A stretch of 64,000 nt of DNA from Flectonema sp. DT1601 (Eukaryota > Euglenozoa > Diplonemea > Diplonemida > Diplonemidae). Shown in pieces: positions 59,763-64,000 of the stretch. Position 1 is the first letter of the stretch; every line of letters starts with the position of its first letter. A program made the translations under genes and the position numbers. Under the pieces are notes generated by a model, which was given only the letters and a program-made list of their open reading frames with translations, had not been told where the DNA came from and ran no database searches. The stretch covers positions 431,001 to 495,000 of the forward strand of contig OZ025795.1 in the NCBI GenBank assembly GCA_964019425.1, written 5' to 3'.

Positions 59763-59879
59763 ATGCCAAGGTATTCTGTAAAGTTGATCTTGTCAGTAGT
59801 CGTATGCTTGTTTCAAGGATGGTTAATTAGAGTTTTGGGAGTCATAGTGTGTCGTGTAAGCCGTTTTTTATTTTATTAA
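59763..59879 (+). CDS. Possible 38-aa hydrophobic microprotein
   Basis: The frame MPRYSVKLILSVVVCLFQGW and on to VIVCRVSRFLFY ends in TAA. It has one long hydrophobic helix flanked by basic residues. It may be a small membrane protein, an upstream exon of the following gene (GTGTAAG lies in its 3' part and TATAG precedes the MaoC start), or chance. Confidence 0.25.
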   Translation: MPRYSVKLILSVVVCLFQGWLIRVLGVIVCRVSRFLFY

Positions 59880-59970
59880 AACATAACCAGAGAGGGAAAA
59901 AAAAAAAAAAAAAAAAAAAAAAAGTTATTTAACCATTGTCTATATTCCTATAGGGAATTAACAAAACAAG

Positions 59971-60870
59971 ATGACCAAATTAGTAGAAACCGAACCATTT
60001 CTCAACAAATGGTTCGAACAAAGTGTATCGTACAATACGAGAGATTTAATTATTTATGCGATGGGTATTGGATGTAACGAACCTCAATTCGTCTACGAGA
60101 AAAGTAGAAAACCAAAATTTTGTGCTTTCCCAACATATCCAATCGTACTTGGATTCAAGGGAGATAGCCAAGACGTTGTTAACTTTCCTTCAAAGGCTAT
60201 GATTAAAGGAGCGAAGAAACCATCTCTTCCTGGAGTTAGAGTCGGTTTAGATGGTGAGCGTTTTATGGAAATCATAAAACCGATCCCACCAAAGGGCGCT
60301 CAGTTAGTTTTGAAAGAGCGTTTGATTGGAGTCCACAAAAAGGGAACAGGAGCTACGATGGACACCGAGACACTCATTACTGATACTAATGGAGAAGTGT
60401 ACTGCAGATTAGTATCAGGTGTTTTTATGGTTGGTGCGACTGACTTTAAGGAATCTGGTGCTAACAATTCTGTTAAAGTTTCAATTCCTCAACGTGAACC
60501 AGACGCAAAACTGGAATACAAAACAACAGAAGATTTAGCAAAGCTTTACAGACTTTCAGGTGACTACAACCCGCTTCATATTGATCCTCGCTTTGCTAAA
60601 GGATCAGGATTCAAGCAGCCAATCCTTCATGGTCTTTGCTCATTCGGTATCAGTGCTCACTTAGTGTTAACAAAGTACACTAGTGATCCTTCAGAATTCA
60701 AAGCAATTAGAGTGAGGTTCAGTAAACCTGTGATGCCTGGTGAGACACTTGTTGTTGAAACTTGGAAAGAAGGAAACAGAATCATCTTTCAAACTAGAGT
60801 AAAGGAAACAGGTCAGATATGTGTCACCAACGCATACGTTGACATCTCCCCAGCCCCAGCAAAGATGTAA
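59971..60870 (+). CDS. MaoC-like (R)-specific enoyl-CoA hydratase 2 protein
   Basis: 299 residues from ATG 59971, the normal length for a two-hot-dog-fold hydratase 2 such as that fused in peroxisomal multifunctional enzyme 2. The hydratase 2 motif is intact at about 193-205: YRLSGDYNPLHID, with catalytic Asp198 and His203, followed by GFKQPILHGLCSFG. It adds water to trans-2-enoyl-CoA, giving (R)-3-hydroxyacyl-CoA in beta-oxidation or related acyl-CoA metabolism. The C-terminus is AKM, a plausible variant PTS1 signal, so a peroxisomal or glycosomal site is likely. There is no fused dehydrogenase. Acceptor-like CTATAG lies shortly before the start. Confidence 0.93.
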   Translation: MTKLVETEPFLNKWFEQSVSYNTRDLIIYAMGIGCNEPQFVYEKSRKPKFCAFPTYPIVLGFKGDSQDVVNFPSKAMIKGAKKPSLPGVRVGLDGERFMEIIKPIPPKGAQLVLKERLIGVHKKGTGATMDTETLITDTNGEVYCRLVSGVFMVGATDFKESGANNSVKVSIPQREPDAKLEYKTTEDLAKLYRLSGDYNPLHIDPRFAKGSGFKQPILHGLCSFGISAHLVLTKYTSDPSEFKAIRVRFSKPVMPGETLVVETWKEGNRIIFQTRVKETGQICVTNAYVDISPAPAKM

Positions 60871-61388
60871 ACACGCGGTACGACTTTGTAACGGTGATCG
60901 ACATGTTTTTAAAGGACGAAGAGAAAAAAAAGAAAAAAAAAAAAAAGAAAAAAAACCATTCGGATCACCTTTTATTTCGTTGAATGCACGTCATCAGAAT
61001 AATAAGGTGTTTTGATTTCTGAGCGTATTTTTTTCTTCTCTGACTAGGTCAGTAGAAAGGAAGGAATCTTTTTTTTTTTTTTTTTTTAAAAAGAATATTT
61101 TACAGCACTTGTTTGCAGTAATCCAGACAGCTGTCTTAACTGCGACGATCTTCGCGTGATGCTTGTACCCTATTTTGTGGAAAAAAAAAAGAATTCCCAG
61201 CCATTCCATTCCCTTTGAGCCGCTACAGACTGCCATGAGCACCAATCATGCAGCTGCTTGTTCGATTTCATTTTTATTATTCCCTCATTGAAATGTTGTG
61301 CTGCAGGGAACTTGTGATTACATAAAACCGTAACTTATCTTTCTTTTATTAAAAACAACAACAACAACAACGAACAAATAATGCTACG
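60871..61388. other. Intergenic region
   Basis: About 518 bp with purine-rich and T-rich runs and an (AAC)n tract near 61355. No gene is seen. Confidence 0.6.
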
Positions 61389-62363
61389 ATGGAGAAAGTC
61401 TCTTTTTCAGGTACCACACAACAATGTAAACAGATGGTCCTCTCTGAAAGAGTAGCTCGTAGGCTAAAACATTTATATGAATCAAAGTCCAGAGGATGTA
61501 CAACAGAGGTACTAGGAATATGCAATGACGCTCGACACAACGTCATATCAGCAACCGAAGCATGCGCATTGATCGGAACCCTGTCTCGGAATACGGTCCG
61601 ACAGGATGATATTCTCAAAAAGTGTTGCAACACATTAAAACAAGATCCAAGAGGGATATTAAACCACAGTGACATGGCTGCAGTCTTAGAAGGTTGTCGT
61701 CTATCAGGTTATAATGATTATGTATTGTGTGAGATACTTTCACAACAATTGTTATTATCGTCATCAAATACATACTACGACAACTCTCCCCCAGAAATAC
61801 TAACTGAGTATATTAGATTATCAGGTGGGGTTAAGGCACCAGTACTTCAGCATCTGCTGCTTACAGAAGTACTACCAAAACAGATGAAAAAGTTATCGGG
61901 CACGGATCTTGCAACTATAGCCTTTGTAATTATCGAGAATGATTCTCACGTAAAGAAAAAGACAGCTGTTTGTAAGGTACTTCTAGAAATAGCACAAACT
62001 GTTATATCAAAAGAAGTAGTCCTCAAGACGGTCACAGTTGAAGAATGGTCGTTCCTGTTGGGGATGCTTTCGGTGGTTAATTCAGTTGAGGGTTTAGATG
62101 AATCTTTTATTGATCAATTTGCGATAGCCTTACTCTCTCAATTGTTGAGACCTTCACAGGAGGCTTCTCTCATCCTCTACTCTCCGACAGTTGTGTCGTC
62201 TATTGCTCTTGTTAGTAGTAGATTGCCTGCGTCTTTGGATTTGAAGAATAAAATTATAAACTGGTCAGAGTTAATGCTGAAGACTCACTTTGCTAATCGG
62301 TTTGTCCCTCCCCGCTGTGTGGAGTGTATGGAGACGGCTAAGCAGAATATCCTTACGATGTAA
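61389..62363 (+). CDS. Helical-repeat hypothetical protein, 324 aa
   Basis: ATG 61389 starts MEKVSFSGTTQQ; no signal peptide is evident. Nearly the whole protein is alternating amphipathic helices of about 35 residues (VLGICNDARHNVISATEACALI, DMAAVLEGCRLSGYNDYVLCE, TDLATIAFVIIEN), reminiscent of the helical repeats in organellar RNA-binding proteins (FASTK/RAP type or degenerate octotricopeptide), but no RAP signature is seen. Function is unassigned. Confidence 0.8.
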   Translation: MEKVSFSGTTQQCKQMVLSERVARRLKHLYESKSRGCTTEVLGICNDARHNVISATEACALIGTLSRNTVRQDDILKKCCNTLKQDPRGILNHSDMAAVLEGCRLSGYNDYVLCEILSQQLLLSSSNTYYDNSPPEILTEYIRLSGGVKAPVLQHLLLTEVLPKQMKKLSGTDLATIAFVIIENDSHVKKKTAVCKVLLEIAQTVISKEVVLKTVTVEEWSFLLGMLSVVNSVEGLDESFIDQFAIALLSQLLRPSQEASLILYSPTVVSSIALVSSRLPASLDLKNKIINWSELMLKTHFANRFVPPRCVECMETAKQNILTM

Positions 62364-62448
62364 TGATTAAGTGGGTTGATGGTATTGTTAAACGGATTTC
62401 TTTTTGGGTTTTCTTTTTTTAAAGTTAGCCGTTAATTTTATTTCGTCT

Positions 62449-62480
62449 TCAGCCCCGCCCCCTCTCCCCCTTCCCCCAGG
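62449..62480 (+). promoter_or_regulatory. Candidate splice acceptor before the SAM/RRM gene
   Basis: A nearly pure C/T tract ending in CCCCCAG lies about 38 bases before the next ATG. It is the clearest polypyrimidine-AG element in the cluster. Confidence 0.5.
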
Positions 62481-62515
62481 GCGAGCCCCCCCTCTTGGCA
62501 CACCCACCAAAAAAT

Positions 62516-64000
62516 ATGGCGGGGCAGAGTAACTACCAACAACATGGAAATCACTTTCAACATCAGTTTCAAGCGGGTGGTGGATATATGGGAGGACAAC
62601 AGTGGAATCCACATCATCACCAGCAACAGCATCAACAACAGCAACACCAACAGCAGCAGCAACAACAGCAACAACAACAACAGCAACAAGGCTACGGCAA
62701 CAGAAGGATGGACGTGAGAAGTAATAATCAAATAGATACAAACACTACTGGTCTTCATATTGACAGGATACCAATTGACACCTTGACACGCGATGTTGCC
62801 ACAACTCTGGCAAAGTACTTCGATGCCGAGGTGATTCACATCGAAGACAAAAGAGGTCAAAAAACTGTTCACTGCTGTGCATTTGCAATCGTAAATAAAA
62901 GAATCGACTTCCGTAACCAAAACGACTTTCAACATGTCCTTCCGTTTATCGATGGAATCAGAACTGTTCCTGGAACAAAAGATGAAGGACATGCCAAGGA
63001 AGCTAAAAAAATTAGAATTCAGCAAGCTACGCGACAGCCGGAAAGCACCGCCCAGCTACACCCAAAACCAACCCTCCACATTAGGATAATGACTCAGCGT
63101 AGACATTGGGGGTTTGGTATAAACGGATTAACGTGGTGTGGTCTTGCATGTATGCTTGAATTGATACAAACTGGTGCTTCAGATAGTATTATGTTAGTAG
63201 CTGATGATACTAGTGAGAAGACATCACAGGCTCATGCTGAAAACTTCATATGCGGATTCTTCATCGAATGCACCAGCGAAAAGGAAGCTCAAGAACTACT
63301 TGACAGTTGTGGTGATTGCCGTGTAGTTATTGATGGTGTTCCTTTCAGAGTTGCTGCTGAATACACACGTAAACACGATCTCAGACTCTATGATAAACCA
63401 CCTAAAGTAAGAGATAGTAAGCAAACAGAATTTGCAAAGGTTCGCGAGACTGCTAAGAACATCGCAACACACCAATCACAATCACCAATGTCAGTATCTT
63501 ATCCAATTAATCAACATGATAGTAACAGTAGTTTGTTGAATACGTTGTTTAAATTTATGAGTCCAGCTGAAGTCGCAAATCAACCAAAGTGGTACCAACA
63601 ACGACTCGCAGAACTCGGATGGGCACCACCAGGAATGTACAAGTCAACTGACAACATAATGGAAAGTTTCATGAGATCCATAAAGATGGAAGACTACATA
63701 CCAATGTTGAGTAATATGGAATGTTTTTCTTTTCTTGATTTAGAAGGTCTCGATGACGCACTGCTTCAGGAATATGGAATGAAGCCTGTCTTGCACAGAA
63801 GGAAATTGTTGCAACAAATATGTGTTTTGAGAAGTAAAATCCTATACGATCACAGTCAAGCTCTTCATGGTGGACGTGATTTCCAGGGTTATGGAGGTCA
63901 GAATCAAAACATGACTCAGGGAAATTATGGTGGTGGGGGAAGTAGTTTTCATCATCACCACCATCATCATCACCAACACCAACACCACCATCATCATCAC
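62516..64000 (+). CDS. Q/H-rich RNA-binding-like protein with RRM-like and SAM domains (3' incomplete)
   Basis: ATG 62516 (MAGQSNYQQHGNHF) opens a frame still open after 495 codons at the window edge. Residues 40-62 are almost all Gln and His. About 78-160 (TGLHIDRIPID ... VHCCAFAIVNK) and 185-285 (LHIRIMTQRRHWG ... GFFIECTSEKEA) look like two divergent RRM folds. About 382-445 is a SAM domain (MRSIKMEDYIPMLSN, LLQEYGMKPVLHRRKLL). The tail is Gly/Gln-rich and ends in a long His run encoded by CAT/CAC repeats. SAM domains mediate oligomerisation or RNA-hairpin binding, and the low-complexity tracts suggest granule assembly; this function is inferred. Intronless as far as seen. Confidence 0.75.
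   Translation, partial: MAGQSNYQQHGNHFQHQFQAGGGYMGGQQWNPHHHQQQHQQQQHQQQQQQQQQQQQQQGYGNRRMDVRSNNQIDTNTTGLHIDRIPIDTLTRDVATTLAKYFDAEVIHIEDKRGQKTVHCCAFAIVNKRIDFRNQNDFQHVLPFIDGIRTVPGTKDEGHAKEAKKIRIQQATRQPESTAQLHPKPTLHIRIMTQRRHWGFGINGLTWCGLACMLELIQTGASDSIMLVADDTSEKTSQAHAENFICGFFIECTSEKEAQELLDSCGDCRVVIDGVPFRVAAEYTRKHDLRLYDKPPKVRDSKQTEFAKVRETAKNIATHQSQSPMSVSYPINQHDSNSSLLNTLFKFMSPAEVANQPKWYQQRLAELGWAPPGMYKSTDNIMESFMRSIKMEDYIPMLSNMECFSFLDLEGLDDALLQEYGMKPVLHRRKLLQQICVLRSKILYDHSQALHGGRDFQGYGGQNQNMTQGNYGGGGSSFHHHHHHHHQHQHHHHHH

Noticed and set aside
62438-63025. - strand Val/Leu-rich frames opposite the poly-Gln region.
   Set aside because: They are the antisense reading of CAA/CAG repeats in the RRM-SAM gene.

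Overview
The window is eukaryotic nuclear DNA from a flagellated protist. The best lineage clue is a complete 451-residue alpha-tubulin whose N-terminus ([17 protein letters not shown]) and C-terminal tail (GAESAD...EEDIEEY) have a euglenozoan character. From about 37.6 to 64 kb every convincing gene lies on the + strand, and most starts are preceded by pyrimidine- or A-rich tracts ending in AG, as expected for polycistronic transcription with spliced-leader addition. Several genes also carry short GT-AG introns (64-113 bp). Together this suggests a euglenozoan with conventional introns, perhaps a diplonemid. The lineage is an inference, not proven.

Positions 1-37.4 kb are almost entirely repeats, built from a few families that are duplicated, inverted and fused to each other. 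Family H is a 110-150 bp hairpin unit separated by poly-A/T, about 65-70 copies in arrays on both strands. Family A is a 1350-bp tandem unit (4.1 and 2.4 copies). Family B is a 1358-bp tandem unit plus scattered, inverted and truncated pieces. Family C is a 212-bp unit of GATC hairpins. S is a pyrimidine-rich spacer joining families. A GAGATACC minisatellite occurs twice in opposite orientations, and a 31-bp minisatellite has about 115 copies. Nearly all these units contain short perfect inverted repeats. Two non-autonomous DNA transposons with terminal inverted repeats sit inside H arrays, and their target duplications can be read by comparison with uninterrupted H units. One (25303-26487) carries a piece of large-subunit rRNA and tRNA-like pieces; the other (14411-15180) carries a tRNA-like piece and a short coding remnant. 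A single 242-aa coiled-coil reading frame (7441-8169) follows a broken end of the second type.

Positions 37.4-39.8 kb are a transition zone with diverged repeat fragments and an unidentified, GC-richer coding remnant.

Positions 39.8-64 kb are the gene cluster: alpha-tubulin; a small basic protein; adenylate kinase 7 (four exons, with a Rossmann-like domain, a kinase domain and a Dpy-30 motif); a possible small MSP-like gene; a small acidic protein; a 598-aa unknown; a TM9SF/nonaspanin (three exons, the long intron holding an antisense transposase-like piece); a membrane-anchored PhyH-like dioxygenase; a 1090-aa coiled-coil protein (two exons); a small secreted or membrane protein; a MaoC-like hydratase with a possible peroxisomal C-terminus; a helical unknown; and the 5' part of a Q/H-rich protein with RRM-like and SAM domains. 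Tubulin and AK7 fit a flagellum, and the MaoC protein fits peroxisomal or glycosomal fatty-acid metabolism. The neighbours do not form an obvious single pathway, which is normal for a polycistronic unit.
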